DNA of 35,132 nt, taken from NCBI GenBank assembly GCA_012034805.1, contig JAAUOP010000041.1, positions 1 to 35,132 on the forward strand. The letters are read 5' to 3'. The DNA comes from Synechococcales cyanobacterium CRU_2_2 (GTDB taxonomy: Bacteria > Cyanobacteriota > Cyanobacteriia > PCC-9006 > JAAUQQ01). The notes below the pieces were generated by a model that was not told the origin of the DNA, searched no databases, and saw only the letters and a list, made by a program, of their open reading frames with translations. Shown piece by piece: positions 7,509-16,993 of the stretch; the first letter of the stretch is position 1; the number at the start of each line of letters is the position of its first letter. A program made the translations under genes and the position numbers.

Positions 7509-8264
7509 AGTCCTAATCCTTTCAATGCGGCTTGCTTACTCTGTGCTGAAAAAGTTGGCCCGGCGACCGGTATTGCTTCGCGGAACCGTGGACTCACTAA
7601 CGGGCTCGAAAATGAGTGCGATCGCCCCGGCGAAGAAATATCTCTCATTTCTGCAATCTTTATAAAGCTCAGCATAGATTGGCGTGGGTCTATTGCCAAC
7701 ATTGATTTCAATGGTGATTTTCGATTGGACTGATAAGTTTATTCAATCAATCAAGGGAACAACATTTGCTGGGCCAATCTTTTATAGATGGATGGATCTT
7801 TTGTCAAGCTAAATACAGAATGCCCTTGGATGAAATCCTCAAGTAGCCGAGAGCTTTTCTGGAAGAGGGTTTCAGCTTTTCTAGCAAAGGCTGGCATGGG
7901 ACCAAAAATCGCGGGGAGGGGCGACTGCATCTTTGCCAAATTCGAACTGTGTACAGCGAACTTTTTATTTGGCGGCCGGACGAATCAGGAGCACTTTGTA
8001 AGATTTATTAAAATCATGAGCCTGTGCTCATCCAAAACTGAAATATTTGAAACAAAATAAATACAGTGGCGGAGTGTGGTAAAAATTTCCGTCGTCCGCT
8101 TGATCGAGATCTTGTTGGGATTTTTTGCTAGGACTTGCTGGTCTAGTCAGTCCTGGACTGAGAGTCTGATGGCGTGAGTTTTGCCCGGTTCGAAATCCCA
8201 ATCTCCAGCAGTGTTGTTTAAGATAGGAACAGGAACATCCCTCACTCAATGAAGTGGCAATACC
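7509..8264. other. 756-bp intergenic region upstream of ccmK2, no gene recognised
   Basis: The region lies between the divergent ccmK2 (-) and the small basic gene (+, 8265). Short open frames exist on both strands, but none has a family-like sequence or a good ribosome binding site. It holds the likely ccm operon promoter at 7671-7699. Parts around 7940-8060 are AT-rich. Confidence 0.5.
7671..7699 (-). promoter_or_regulatory. predicted sigma70-type promoter of the ccmK2LMNO operon
   Basis: On the minus strand, TTGGCA (7694-7699) and TATGCT (7671-7676) are separated by exactly 17 bases, a good match to TTGACA-N17-TATAAT. Transcription would start near 7664 and give a leader of about 155 bases before ccmK2. 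This is by eye only. Confidence 0.45.
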
Positions 8265-8533
8265 ATGGCTCAGCAACTCAAGCGCTGGGAGTCCCCTCGC
8301 CAGTCTGGACGAAACCAGAAGGGGCGCGGCGGCACAGCGAGACAGCGACAGCTCAAGAAGCAGCATAAGCGCCTGTTAAAGCGCCTGAAGCAAGGGGGCG
8401 ATCGCCCACTGACAGCTCAAAACAACGCCCAGAATATGCCCCCAGACACCATTCCAAGCACGACCAAGAGTATTCCTATTCCTTCGGCTATCCCGCCAAA
8501 CGTGATCCCAATCCAGCAATCCAAAAGAAATAA
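8265..8533 (+). CDS. small basic protein of unknown function (apparent frameshift in a G5 run)
   Basis: The frame starts MAQQLKRWESPRQSGRNQKGRGG and is rich in Arg, Lys and Gln, so the product is a small, very basic protein, perhaps nucleic-acid or ribosome associated (inference). As written, the frame runs on to 8645 straight through a strong terminator (8539-8572). If one G is added to the G5 run at 8394-8398, the protein becomes 89 residues, ends ...SYSFGYPAKRDPNPAIQKK with a TAA at 8531-8533, and stops five bases before the terminator. That reading gives a far more protein-like C-terminus. I do not recognise the family. Confidence 0.5.
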
Positions 8534-8538
8534 TCCCC

Positions 8539-8572
8539 AAAAAAGGAGTGACCGATCGGTCACTCCTTTTTT
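8539..8572. terminator. bidirectional terminator (34-bp perfect palindrome)
   Basis: AAAAAAGGAGTGACCGA is followed directly by its exact reverse complement. Either strand gives a GC-containing stem with a GATC loop followed by six Ts. It sits between the small basic gene on the plus strand and the convergent pentapeptide-repeat gene on the minus strand, so it can end both transcripts. Confidence 0.85.
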
Positions 8573-8665
8573 GACTCTGCTAAAGTCACCAGCGTCCACA
8601 CTTGCCGATCGAATGCCCAGCAAGGCTAACATTCAACAATCATGAGCCACGATTAACACTCGCCG

Positions 8666-9124
8666 CTAATACTCGCCGCCAATGTTTAGGCCCGAGCCAA
8701 AAATCTCCGCATTGGTAAGAACAATCCCCTGAAGCAAAGCCCCTTTCACGTTTGCGTGATAAAGCTTGGCATTCGTGAAATTGGCACCGCGTAGATTGGT
8801 GGCCGTGAGCATTGCATCCGTCAGTGTCACGCCCTCCAAATTGGCACCTTCCAAATTGGCACCGGTCAGGTCAGAGCCCTCCAGCATCGCTTCGCTCAAA
8901 TCGGTATTGCGCAAATTCGCATAGCGCAGATCTGCGCCCAACACGTGAGCACCGCGCAGATTCGCACCGGACAGGTCGCAGCCAGCGCAGGCCCCCGTAC
9001 TGAGCAGCTGGGCAACATGTTCAGGGTTTTCGGCTTGGGCTGGCATCGCCGCCAATAGCGGTGCTAGTGCGATCGAAACAGCTAAAAACTTTCTATTGAT
9101 TTTTTTACCGAATTTTCTAGTCAT
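8666..9124 (-). CDS. secreted pentapeptide-repeat protein
   Basis: The N-terminus is a basic stretch (MTRKFGKKINRKF), a hydrophobic core (LAVSIALAPLLAAMP) and AQA before the mature part, a standard Sec signal peptide. The mature part opens with a CAGCDLSG pair of cysteines and continues with about twenty A(D/N)Lxx pentapeptides (GANLRGAHVLGADLRYANLRN and so on) that would fold into a right-handed quadrilateral beta-helix. A periplasmic or thylakoid-lumen location is likely; the role is unknown. I chose the ATG at 9124 because it gives the signal peptide directly and has GGAGGAG 12 bases upstream; the frame is open to 9175. Confidence 0.85.
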   Translation of the reverse strand: MTRKFGKKINRKFLAVSIALAPLLAAMPAQAENPEHVAQLLSTGACAGCDLSGANLRGAHVLGADLRYANLRNTDLSEAMLEGSDLTGANLEGANLEGVTLTDAMLTATNLRGANFTNAKLYHANVKGALLQGIVLTNAEIFGSGLNIGGEY

Positions 9125-9661
9125 GACACTGCTGCTCTCCTCCGAGCTACGGGTACAGCACTTAATCCGTACCACGCTTAATCCGTACCACTATTCTATC
9201 TTATTCGCATCAGGTCTATGGGATTCCACAAAATCTTTCGTAACGTTGAGAGTCTTTACTTTGCAATTGATACTGAGCAATCGATCAGCTGTTGGCTAGC
9301 TTCGCCATTTAATGAGTTTGATAACCCATTCACCATCGATTTAGAGTGCATTGTGGATTTAATTTTATGGCTTATGCCAAGGCAAGCCTAAAAGCCTCAT
9401 TTCAAGGCAAGCTTCAAAGCCTCGTTTCAAAACTAATCTTCAAGATTAAATTTGAAATTTAAGTTAACTTGAACAAAATTGACTTTGAGATGCAGCTGAA
9501 AGATAAAGCAAAGAGATTGAGAACTGCGATAACGGATAGTCTGATATCTAGAGAGTGCCCGAGATCTCGACAAGATGCGACAGCGCCCTTTATCCGGCTG
9601 CTAGAAGTGAGCTTCGGTGCTAGCGTGGTATGGCCTTGTCGTAAATTGCTCAATTTCCATT
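9125..9661. other. 537-bp intergenic region with a 25-bp direct repeat
   Basis: This lies between the divergent pentapeptide-repeat and DUF4346 genes. No convincing gene is visible. The middle part (about 9300-9490) is AT-rich and holds the repeat at 9379-9428. Promoters for both flanking genes are expected here but none is clear by eye. Confidence 0.5.
9379..9428. repeat. imperfect tandem repeat, 2 x 25 bp
   Basis: Two adjacent 25-base copies begin AAGGCAAGC and end AAAGCCTCRTTTC, with about four differences between them. The function is unknown. Confidence 0.7.
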
Positions 9662-10039
9662 ATGACCCTAGCCGCATTAGCTGCGATCGACCAAGAACTT
9701 TCCAACCGCTTCATCGAGCTTGATCCTGCGGGATATTTTGTCATTTACCTCGATCGTAATGCCGATTTGATCTGCGCAGACCACTACACCAACACCATCA
9801 ACGAGGCAGGCCTAGCCACAGATCCGGAGACCGGGGAAGTGCTAGCTTGCAAAGGCTCGCTCCAGCGGCAGCCCACCCAAACCTACCGGGGACGAACTGC
9901 CAAGGAAATTGGGATATCGATCACAGAGCAGGCCAAGCCCTGCTCCCTAACACGACTCGACCACGCGCTCTACCTGGGCCGGGAGTTTGTGCGGGCAGAG
10001 CTAGCGCTGCTCAGCGGCGAGGACTATATTCAGGACTAA
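9662..10039 (+). CDS. DUF4346 domain protein
   Basis: This is a 125-residue conserved cyanobacterial protein. It carries ELDPAGYFVIYLDR, ICADHYTNTINEAGLATDPETGEVL, YRGRTAKEIGI and LDHALYLGREFVRAELAL..EDYIQD, the pattern of DUF4346, a domain also found joined to MtrA-like proteins in archaea. The biochemical role is not known. I chose the ATG at 9662 because the preceding codons (from 9617) do not look like the family. It converges on the ArsA-type ATPase gene with 82 bp between the stops. Confidence 0.8.
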   Translation: MTLAALAAIDQELSNRFIELDPAGYFVIYLDRNADLICADHYTNTINEAGLATDPETGEVLACKGSLQRQPTQTYRGRTAKEIGISITEQAKPCSLTRLDHALYLGREFVRAELALLSGEDYIQD

Positions 10040-10121
10040 ATTTCGAGACCAGCAATGCCGAGACTCGAACTTGAGTCGATGATCCAACCTTTGATCAAAC
10101 CATCCTTCTCCAAGCCGTCCT

Positions 10122-11309
10122 TCATCGAACCACTATGCTGGCAAACTTAATCTTGAGATAGTCATCCTCAATTTTCGCTCCAGAGGGCTGGAGTGCAGCC
10201 AAGGCCTGGGGTAGCACCAGGTTACGGCGGTGGTTGCCGATGCGAATATTCAACTCATCACCACTTTTGCTCAGCTCCACCTGGCTCTTGGGAATGCCCG
10301 GCAAATAAACTTCTAAGCTGTAATCGTTATCGATTTGCACCACCCGGAGCGTAGTCTCCTTGTAGTAGACCTGGGCAGGGTCTTCGTCGCCATAGAGCGT
10401 CTCCTTAAGCCGTTCCAGCGCCGCCAGTCCGCACATTTCCTCCGAGTACAGCGGCACTTCCTTGACTGGCAGCGGGTGGAAGTTGTCGTGGATCTGCTGG
10501 CGGTATTCCTGTTGGTTTTCTTTCCAACGCTTGAAAAATGGGTCTGTGACCGAGTCAGGAATGATGCGATTGGCCACCACCATATCGGTCGCTACGTTAT
10601 AGAGACTGAGGTAAGCATGGGCGCGTAGCGACTCCTTAATCACCATTTTCTCGGGGTTGGTGACCAGACGGACTGACGTTTGGGTTGGGTCGGTCAGCAC
10701 TTTTTCGAGGGCTTCGATTTGCTCGTAGAATTCGTAGGGCGCATCCATGACCTCCTTGGTGGGCAACGAAAAACCTGCTACGGGCCGAAACAGTGGTTCC
10801 ACCAGCGGGCGTAGGGCTGCCGAAACAGCCTGGAGTGGTTTGTAGAACCGGCGCATATACCAGCCCGCCACCTCGGGTAAACTGAGCAAGCGCAGCGCTG
10901 TGCCGGTGGGTGCAGAGTCAATGATCAACACATCGTAGTCATCTTCGTCGTGGTGGCGCTTCATGCGCACCAAGCTGAAAATTTCATCCATGCCCGGAAG
11001 AATCGCCAATTCTTCGGCCTCTACGCCCTCTAATCCCCGTGCTTGAAGCACCTGCGTGATGTAGCGCTTGACTGCACCCCAGTTGCCCTCTAGCTCTCGC
11101 AGGGCATCGAGTTCGGCCCCCCAAAGATTAGGCTTGACCTCGCAAGGATCATGGCTGAGCTCTAGATCGAAGCTATCTGCGAGGGAGTGAGCGGGATCCG
11201 TGCTGAGCACCAGGGTCTTGTAGCCTAATTCGGCACAACGAAGCCCCGTGGCAGCCGCAACGGACGTTTTGCCAACGCCGCCTTTTCCGGTCATCAAGAT
11301 TACGCGCAT
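10122..11309 (-). CDS. Get3/ArsA-family ATPase with C-terminal HSP20-like domain
   Basis: The protein is about 395 residues. [16 protein letters not shown] is the deviant Walker A (P-loop) of the ArsA/Get3/MinD class. [13 protein letters not shown] and [17 protein letters not shown] (near residue 130) are the switch motifs. The last 80 residues ([45 protein letters not shown]) form the ArsA-HSP20 alpha-crystallin-like domain found in cyanobacterial and chloroplast homologues. Related proteins target tail-anchored membrane proteins or bind client proteins; arsenite export is unlikely because no ArsB is nearby. I chose the ATG at 11309; an in-frame ATG at 11351 and a longer frame to 11396 are possible, and no start has a clear Shine-Dalgarno sequence. 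Confidence 0.88.
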   Translation of the reverse strand: MRVILMTGKGGVGKTSVAAATGLRCAELGYKTLVLSTDPAHSLADSFDLELSHDPCEVKPNLWGAELDALRELEGNWGAVKRYITQVLQARGLEGVEAEELAILPGMDEIFSLVRMKRHHDEDDYDVLIIDSAPTGTALRLLSLPEVAGWYMRRFYKPLQAVSAALRPLVEPLFRPVAGFSLPTKEVMDAPYEFYEQIEALEKVLTDPTQTSVRLVTNPEKMVIKESLRAHAYLSLYNVATDMVVANRIIPDSVTDPFFKRWKENQQEYRQQIHDNFHPLPVKEVPLYSEEMCGLAALERLKETLYGDEDPAQVYYKETTLRVVQIDNDYSLEVYLPGIPKSQVELSKSGDELNIRIGNHRRNLVLPQALAALQPSGAKIEDDYLKIKFASIVVR

Positions 11310-11497
11310 GGGGGTTTCAATGGAATCGTCAAAAATCTTTACTATGCCCATTGTCAATTCTAAGGGCTGAAACCTCGTTCTGTGAAAACCCGCCATTTCA
11401 ACGAATTCTTTCGGGGGCGACAGCGGGTATGATGCCGGTGAAAGGGGAGGGGCGAAGGATTAAAGCCCTTGATTGCGTTTGATTGAGGCATTTGTTC

Positions 11498-11562
11498 GAT
11501 GAAGGCATTTGATGAAGGCATTTGATGAAGGCATTTGATGAAGGCATTTGATGAAGGCATTT
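11498..11562. repeat. tandem repeat, 5 x 13 bp, directly upstream of the hybrid kinase start
   Basis: Five perfect head-to-tail copies of GATGAAGGCATTT end five bases before the kinase ATG, with a degenerate copy further upstream at 11481-11493. Each copy contains GAAGG, a weak ribosome-binding sequence, so copy number may alter translation of the kinase. Confidence 0.95.
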
Positions 11563-11567
11563 GATTT

Positions 11568-14543
11568 ATGCGCCGCTCACGCAGCAGATTTACCTTAGGG
11601 TTGGGCTGGTTGAACCTGCGCCAGCAACTTCAGTCGCTCGCCCCCGGTGCGGTTGTGTCGCTGTTTGTGCTATTGCTGCTGAGGCTAGGTGCTTGGGAAG
11701 TCGGTGAACACAGCGCCTATCGCTTGCTGTTTCGGCTGCGGGGGGCACGGGCCTGGGACGATCGCATTGTGGTGGTCAGAATTGATGATGCCAGCGTTCA
11801 GCAGTTGGGGCGCTATCCTTGGGGGCGCGATCGCTACGCTGACCTACTGGATACCCTGCTTCCGGCCCAGCCAGCGGTGGTGGGATTTAGTATTTTGATG
11901 TCCGAGGTCGTGACGGAAGATCCAGCAGGGGACGCAGCCTTTGCCGAAGCCCTGCGAATCAGTGGCAATGGGGTGCTTGCAGCGGCGATCAATGCCCCCA
12001 CTCCTTCTTCTCGTTCTTTTCAGGCCGGGGGGCCTCTTCAGGCCCAGAGCAATCTTCTGCCCCAGGGCGTTCTACCGCTGGACATTCTGCAAGCCCAAGC
12101 CTCTTCGGGGCACGTTCTCCAAAGCCGGGATGCAGATGGGATTAGCCGCCAAAATTATATCTATGCAGGCAAATTTCCAACCCTAGGGCTATCGCTGGTC
12201 AAGGTGTACAACTGGCAGATGGAAAGCACCATTGGGCAAAAAGAGCCGTTTGTGCCCATTGCCCTGCCGCCGGAACCCGATGCCGCAGCGGTCAAACGGG
12301 GCCTGAATACGCCCCTTTGGATCAACTGGCCGGGGCCGAGCGGGGGGGATCAGGGGCCGAAATCCTATTCCTTTGAGGAGGTGATCTCGGGAAATGTCGA
12401 TCTCAGCCGTTTTACCAACAAAATTGTTCTGGTGGGAGTGAGGCTAACGGGAGCTGATCCGATCTATACGCCCTTCGATCGCAATCCACCCACCTCTGGG
12501 GTTTATCTCCATGCTGCGGTGATGGACAACGTGTTGCAAGGTCGGGCGTTGCGGCGCTGGCCCCCATGGGCGACGGTGGTGTTGGTGGCACTGGCAGGGC
12601 CGTTGCTGGGATGGATTTTGGGAGGATTGCCGTTGCGACGACGGTGGCTTGGGGTGGCGATCGCCCTGGTTGGCTGGGGTTTGCTCTGCCCGATCGCCTT
12701 TCAATTCAACCTTTGGCTGCCTGTGGTGGCCCCCCTGATGACCTTGATCCTCACGGGCGGCGTGTCTTTGCTGCAAAAGCAACTCCAAACCAACGCTCAG
12801 CTCCAGGCCCGCAGCGAGCTTTTGGCTACCATGAGCCACGAAATCCGGACGCCGATGAACGCGGTCATCGGCATGACCGGGCTCTTGCTGGACACACCGC
12901 TGAATGGGGAGCAACAGGGGTTTGCGAACGTGATTCGCGTCAGCAGTGAATCGCTGCTGACGCTCATTAATGACATTCTCGATTTTTCTAAAATTGAATC
13001 TGGGCAACTTGCCCTAGAGACGAGTCCCTTTGATCTGCGTCGCTGCCTCGAAGACTGCCTAGACTTGGTTGCCGCCCCCGCCGCCCAAGCCGGGATCGAA
13101 CTGAGCTATTGGATGGATGAGGAGACGCCAGAGGTCATTGCGGGAGACATCACTCGCCTGAGGCAAATCCTGGTCAATTTGCTCAGCAATGCGGTGAAGT
13201 TTACGGAGCAGGGACAGGTGACGATTCGGGTGCATGCGCAAACGATTTTCCCGGAGGCGGAAGCTGGGTTTTCTCCCCAATTCGTTCAGCGACGCTTTCA
13301 GCGACTCTCCGGGAAATTGTCCCAAGCTCAGTCGATCTTGCGTCAACAACAGGACTGGGTTCGGCGCTATCCCGAGCTGTTAGAGTTGGGGCAGCTCTAC
13401 CAGATCGAATTTGCCGTTGAAGATACGGGCATTGGCATTCCGGCGAATCGCTTGGATCGGCTGTTCAAACCGTTTAGTCAGGTTGATGCTTCAACAACTC
13501 GTCGCTATGGGGGCACAGGGCTGGGTTTGGTAATTAGCGATCGCCTTAGTCGCCTACTGGGCGGTGGAATGGGAGTCTTTACGCGAGACGGAGAAGGCCA
13601 TTTGGGTCAAACGGGCAGATCGCCAGTGTTAGAAGTTGCTGAGCGGATAACCCAGGGCTCGACCTTTCACTTTAGCTTGCTTGCGCCGTCGATTTCGACT
13701 GTGGCGACCGAGGCGATCGCCACGGAATTACTTCGGGGCAAGCGACTGTTGATTGTGGATGACAATCTGACCAACCGGCAAATCCTGACACTCCAGGCCC
13801 AGGGCTGGGGCATGGTAGCTGATGTGGCCGCATCGGGGGTGGAGGCGCTGCGGTTGTTGAGCCGGAGCCCGGACTATGACCTCGCCATTTTGGATCAGCA
13901 GATGCCTGAAATGGATGGCGTTGAGCTGGTTCAGCGGCTGCGGCTGCGGCCTCAGTTGCGATCGCTACCGCTCATTTTTCTCACCTCCTTGGGTAGCCAA
14001 GAGCTCAAAGACCACCCCATCCAACGAGAGCTCGCAGCACTGCTGACCAAGCCGGTGAAGCAAACTCAGCTCTATGAGATGGTCTGTCGGGTGCTGAAAA
14101 TCGAGGGAACGGAGGTGGCTCCATCAGCAATGGGTTCGGCGATTGACGGAGCCTTGGCGGAGCAGATTCCGCTGCGGATTTTGCTGGCAGAAGATAACCG
14201 CGTCAATCAGCAGGTGACGCTGAAGCTCCTGAGTCGGTTGGGCTATCGGGCGGATGTGGCCGCGAGTGGGGATGAAGTCTTGCAAGCATTTCAGCGTCAG
14301 TACTATGATTTGGTGTTGATGGATGTGCAAATGCCACTGATGGACGGACTGGAGGCGACGCAGCATCTGCGTCAGGAGTTGCCAAAACAACCCTATATCA
14401 TTGCGCTGACGGCGAGTGCTCTAGAGCGCGATCGCGAGGCCTGCTATGCCGCTGGCATGGATGCCTACCTGAGCAAACCCTTCCGCATTCAGGAGCTGTC
14501 AGACGCCATTCGGGCGATTCCTCGACAGGATGGATCTGAGTAA
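11568..14543 (+). CDS. CHASE2-domain hybrid histidine kinase with two receiver domains
   Basis: This is a 991-residue membrane sensor kinase. An N-terminal membrane segment (near 25-40) precedes a CHASE2 sensor domain (about 45-325; [31 protein letters not shown]), then a cluster of transmembrane helices (about 335-405). HisKA follows with the phosphorylated histidine in [14 protein letters not shown] (near 425), then HATPase_c with N box [15 protein letters not shown] and G boxes DTGIGIP and GTGLGL. Two REC domains follow (about 723-845, [10 protein letters not shown]; and 869-985, [10 protein letters not shown]). About 50 residues rich in Arg and Gln are inserted between the N box and the first G box. 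No HPt domain is present, so phosphotransfer needs a partner. The ATG lies right after a 5 x 13 bp repeat. A Ser/Thr kinase follows 110 bp later in the same direction. Confidence 0.93.
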   Translation: MRRSRSRFTLGLGWLNLRQQLQSLAPGAVVSLFVLLLLRLGAWEVGEHSAYRLLFRLRGARAWDDRIVVVRIDDASVQQLGRYPWGRDRYADLLDTLLPAQPAVVGFSILMSEVVTEDPAGDAAFAEALRISGNGVLAAAINAPTPSSRSFQAGGPLQAQSNLLPQGVLPLDILQAQASSGHVLQSRDADGISRQNYIYAGKFPTLGLSLVKVYNWQMESTIGQKEPFVPIALPPEPDAAAVKRGLNTPLWINWPGPSGGDQGPKSYSFEEVISGNVDLSRFTNKIVLVGVRLTGADPIYTPFDRNPPTSGVYLHAAVMDNVLQGRALRRWPPWATVVLVALAGPLLGWILGGLPLRRRWLGVAIALVGWGLLCPIAFQFNLWLPVVAPLMTLILTGGVSLLQKQLQTNAQLQARSELLATMSHEIRTPMNAVIGMTGLLLDTPLNGEQQGFANVIRVSSESLLTLINDILDFSKIESGQLALETSPFDLRRCLEDCLDLVAAPAAQAGIELSYWMDEETPEVIAGDITRLRQILVNLLSNAVKFTEQGQVTIRVHAQTIFPEAEAGFSPQFVQRRFQRLSGKLSQAQSILRQQQDWVRRYPELLELGQLYQIEFAVEDTGIGIPANRLDRLFKPFSQVDASTTRRYGGTGLGLVISDRLSRLLGGGMGVFTRDGEGHLGQTGRSPVLEVAERITQGSTFHFSLLAPSISTVATEAIATELLRGKRLLIVDDNLTNRQILTLQAQGWGMVADVAASGVEALRLLSRSPDYDLAILDQQMPEMDGVELVQRLRLRPQLRSLPLIFLTSLGSQELKDHPIQRELAALLTKPVKQTQLYEMVCRVLKIEGTEVAPSAMGSAIDGALAEQIPLRILLAEDNRVNQQVTLKLLSRLGYRADVAASGDEVLQAFQRQYYDLVLMDVQMPLMDGLEATQHLRQELPKQPYIIALTASALERDREACYAAGMDAYLSKPFRIQELSDAIRAIPRQDGSE

Positions 14544-14653
14544 ATCTATCCCCCTAGGCCGGGGTCTTGATGAACCTCTGACATCACTCTCGCTCCTCAC
14601 TCTGGCCCCTCCCCCTCAATCTATCTCCGCTTCCAAATTTCTGCGCATCTACC

Positions 14654-16357
14654 ATGCATCACTGGGTCGGCCAAACACTCCAAGACGGCAAATATACCCT
14701 CGACTCCGTATTGGGGGAGGGCGGATTTGGGATTACCTTTCGGGCAACCCACCAGTACCTGGGCCAAACCGTTGTGATCAAAACCCTCAATCGCGCGATC
14801 CAGCAATCCCCTCAATTTGATCAATTGCGTCAGCAGTTTCAAGACGAGGCCCGTCGTCTTGCCCTGTGCACTCACCCCCATATCGTGCGGGTGAGTGACT
14901 TTTTTACGCAGCGATCGCCCGACAGCGTTCTCACCCTTCCCTTTATGGTGATGGACTACATCCCTGGGAAATCCCTCGAAGACGTCGTCTTTCCCGACCA
15001 TCCCCTGCCCGAAAATCTGGCACTGCACTACATTCGCCAAATCGGTGAAGCCTTGCAGATCGTTCACCAAAAAGGCTTGCTCCACCGGGATATCAAACCC
15101 CAAAACATCATGCGGCGGGCGGGTACCCACGATGTGATTTTGATCGACTTTGGCATTGCGCGGGAGTTTCAACCGGGCCAAGCCAGTACCCACACCACGA
15201 TAATTTCCCCCGGTTACGCGCCGCTGGAGCAATATTTAGAATCCGCAGAACGCACACCTGCCAGTGATGTCTATGGCTTGGCGGCAACGCTCTACGCCCT
15301 CGTGACGGCGCAGGTTCCGACAGCCTCGATTCTGTTGCAGGCTCAACCTTTGCAGGCACCGCGATCGCTCAACCCCAATCTCAGTTCCCTCACCAATGCC
15401 GCCATCCTCAGTGGCATGGCCATTGAATCGGGTCGCCGTCCGGCTACCGTGGGTCGCTGGCTCGAACAGTTGCCTCCAGCGGATGCCCAGCTGACGGCTC
15501 AGCTTGCATCGCAGCAGCAGACCGTATCGCCATCACCGCCGTCCCAAAAGGCAACGGTGGCGGTGGCCGCTTTGTCCAAAACACCGCTCTATGAGCCGGA
15601 CAACCCAGTTATCCCAGCGGAGAGCCTACCTCGCACTCAGTTCACGACGCCCCTGAAACGGCAGCGTGCGCCTTGGCTGCTGCTGGGCTGTTTGGCGCTG
15701 TTGGGGCTGGGGGTTGGGGCGATCGCAGCTCTATCCTACGCTGCGTTGACCTCTGGGGCGTTATCTTCGGGGGCGTCATCTTCGGGGGAGTTACCTGGAG
15801 GAACAGGCGCGGGACAGGCCGGACGCCCAGAGGAGCCTGAGGGCATGGGGCGCGAGTCGGGTGGTACGTCTGGCGGTGCGTTGGGTGGGTCGCCAGATGA
15901 GCCGTTAGACGATCGCGTAACTGAGAGCCCGAGGTTTGCGATCGACAACCTACCCCAATTCCCCATCGGTACCCCCGAGCAGGTGGTCAAACAAACCCTT
16001 GGCCAGCCCGATCTCTCCCGCCGAGGCTTTTGGCCCAACACCCAGGCCGAACGCTATGACCTGATTCCCCGGCAAGCGACCTTAGGTCTCATTTATGATT
16101 TGGACACGCGCAAATTGCGACAAACGGAGGCGACGTTTGATGCGGCAGTGGAGTTTCCGGTGATGGCAACCATGTTAGATGGACTGCTAGGACAACCGGC
16201 GACAGCAGAACTCCAAGCGCAGCTTGCCCAAGTGCGTACGGGACAACTCCAGCGCCACAGTTTTGCCCTACCCTTGGCTCAGGTGAAGGGCATCTTAGAA
16301 TATAACGCTGCCGAACATCGCCTTTACATGGCAGTTTGGGATGCAACTCTTCATTGA
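14654..16357 (+). CDS. membrane-anchored Ser/Thr protein kinase
   Basis: This is a 567-residue Hanks-type kinase of the cyanobacterial Spk/Pkn group. GEGGFGIT (G-loop, residues 21-28), VVIK (lysine near 43), LHRDIKPQN (catalytic loop, near 145), DFGIAREF and an APE-like APLEQY are all present, so it should be active. A Pro/Gln-rich linker leads to one transmembrane helix (about 339-362), a Gly/Ser-rich spacer and an outside domain of about 130 residues ([19 protein letters not shown] to the end) often seen in cyanobacterial kinases and of unknown ligand. It follows the hybrid histidine kinase, suggesting a shared signalling locus. A 16-bp tandem repeat crosses its stop codon. Confidence 0.92.
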   Translation: MHHWVGQTLQDGKYTLDSVLGEGGFGITFRATHQYLGQTVVIKTLNRAIQQSPQFDQLRQQFQDEARRLALCTHPHIVRVSDFFTQRSPDSVLTLPFMVMDYIPGKSLEDVVFPDHPLPENLALHYIRQIGEALQIVHQKGLLHRDIKPQNIMRRAGTHDVILIDFGIAREFQPGQASTHTTIISPGYAPLEQYLESAERTPASDVYGLAATLYALVTAQVPTASILLQAQPLQAPRSLNPNLSSLTNAAILSGMAIESGRRPATVGRWLEQLPPADAQLTAQLASQQQTVSPSPPSQKATVAVAALSKTPLYEPDNPVIPAESLPRTQFTTPLKRQRAPWLLLGCLALLGLGVGAIAALSYAALTSGALSSGASSSGELPGGTGAGQAGRPEEPEGMGRESGGTSGGALGGSPDEPLDDRVTESPRFAIDNLPQFPIGTPEQVVKQTLGQPDLSRRGFWPNTQAERYDLIPRQATLGLIYDLDTRKLRQTEATFDAAVEFPVMATMLDGLLGQPATAELQAQLAQVRTGQLQRHSFALPLAQVKGILEYNAAEHRLYMAVWDATLH

Positions 16358-16388
16358 TGCAACCCTTCATTGATGCAACCCTCCATTA
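16341..16388. repeat. tandem repeat, 3 x 16 bp, spanning the kinase stop codon
   Basis: Copies of ATGCAACCCTTCATTG lie at 16341, 16357 and 16373. The first encodes the last residues and most of the stop codon of the Ser/Thr kinase; the others lie downstream. Confidence 0.85.
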
Positions 16389-16422
16389 GCCCCTCTCACC
16401 CGCCTGAACAAGAAAATGCTGC

Positions 16423-16470
16423 AAAAAAAAAGCTCTGCTTGCAGCCTCATTTGAAACCAAGCTGCAAGCA
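16423..16470 (-). terminator. possible terminator reading in the minus direction
   Basis: TGCTTGCAGC (16436-16445) and GCTGCAAGCA (16461-16470) form a perfect 10-bp stem with a 15-base loop. On the minus strand the stem is followed four bases later by nine Ts (the A9 run at 16423-16431). The nearest minus-strand gene upstream is shikimate kinase, so it could end a transcript that runs antisense through CRR7. Confidence 0.4.
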
Positions 16471-16533
16471 AAGGTAAAACATTCCCGGTGATGCTAATTT
16501 GGACGTAGGGGCGATCGCAAAGGTTCCGGCGGT

Positions 16534-16562
16534 TTGACACTCCGATGGTTTGACACAATGAT
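16534..16562 (+). promoter_or_regulatory. possible promoter of the CRR7 gene
   Basis: TTGACA (16534-16539) and AATGAT (16557-16562) are 17 bases apart, about 65 bases before the ATG. The -35 match is perfect, the -10 is weak. A second GGTTTGACAC lies 16 bases downstream of the first. Confidence 0.3.
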
Positions 16563-16628
16563 GCTAACCAGACAACTGGATCTGAGATCTGACTCTGGGA
16601 GAATACTCTGATTGGAGAGAAGATTTTC

Positions 16629-16940
16629 ATGTCTAAACCTGACCCAGGATCCTGGCCCCAGGATGTCGCACCGTTCGAGGAAACTACTAGCAAAATGCTC
16701 TATAGCGAAGAACATTTCGTCGTATTGGAACCCGGAGCCGAAGAGCAACTGCTAACAGCCGCAGAAATGACGCTGAAGCTGGCTGACTGGATTGAAACCT
16801 ATCCAGAGGCGCTGCCGGTGGATGTTCAGCAAGAAAGTACTCTAGAGGCCCAAATCAAGCTGCTCTTGGATGAAAGCTGCTCCCTGGAAATCGATCAGGG
16901 CAAAACAGTGCAGTGGTTCGCTGTACGTCTTGAGAAGTGA
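16629..16940 (+). CDS. chlororespiratory reduction protein 7 (CRR7)-like, NDH-1 assembly
   Basis: This is a 103-residue soluble protein. MLYSEEHFVVLEPGAEEQLLTAAEMTLKL in the first half and LLLDESCSLEI..GKTVQWFAVRLEK at the end match the CRR7 family (formerly DUF3571). In chloroplasts CRR7 is needed for building the NDH-1 complex of cyclic electron flow; the cyanobacterial protein is presumed to help NDH-1 similarly. The start is supported by GGAGAGAAG a few bases before the ATG. Its stop codon is the first triplet of a 3 x 14 bp repeat, and the gene converges on shikimate kinase. Confidence 0.8.
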   Translation: MSKPDPGSWPQDVAPFEETTSKMLYSEEHFVVLEPGAEEQLLTAAEMTLKLADWIETYPEALPVDVQQESTLEAQIKLLLDESCSLEIDQGKTVQWFAVRLEK

Positions 16941-16979
16941 CCCCCGAAACCTGACCCCCGAAACCTGACCCCCGAAATA
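16938..16979. repeat. tandem repeat, 3 x 14 bp, between CRR7 and shikimate kinase
   Basis: Copies of TGACCCCCGAAACC start at 16938, 16952 and 16966. The first TGA is the CRR7 stop codon, so the array begins exactly at the end of the gene. Confidence 0.92.
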
Positions 16980-16993
16980 CGGATCCCCAGGGT

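Noticed and set aside
7788..8060. Plus-strand 90-codon frame upstream of ccmK2
   Set aside because: No family resemblance, no Shine-Dalgarno sequence, irregular composition; treated as chance.
8028..8366. Minus-strand 112-codon frame upstream of the small basic gene
   Set aside because: Composition is not protein-like (Leu/Ser/Arg runs) and it overlaps the start of the plus-strand gene.
8417..8632. Minus-strand 71-codon frame with a hydrophobic C-terminus
   Set aside because: It crosses the 34-bp terminator, has no ribosome binding site, and overlaps the frame-corrected plus-strand gene, which explains the region better.
10122..11309. ArsA-like gene as part of an arsenite efflux operon
   Set aside because: No arsB, arsC or arsR is nearby, and the single ATPase domain with an HSP20-like tail fits the Get3-like cyanobacterial group.
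12444..13007. Minus-strand 187-codon frame opposite the hybrid kinase
   Set aside because: Gln/His/Arg/Pro-rich shadow of a GC-rich coding region.
11568..14543. CHASE2 protein as an adenylate cyclase
   Set aside because: CHASE2 often precedes cyclase domains in cyanobacteria, but here HisKA, HATPase and two receiver domains follow.
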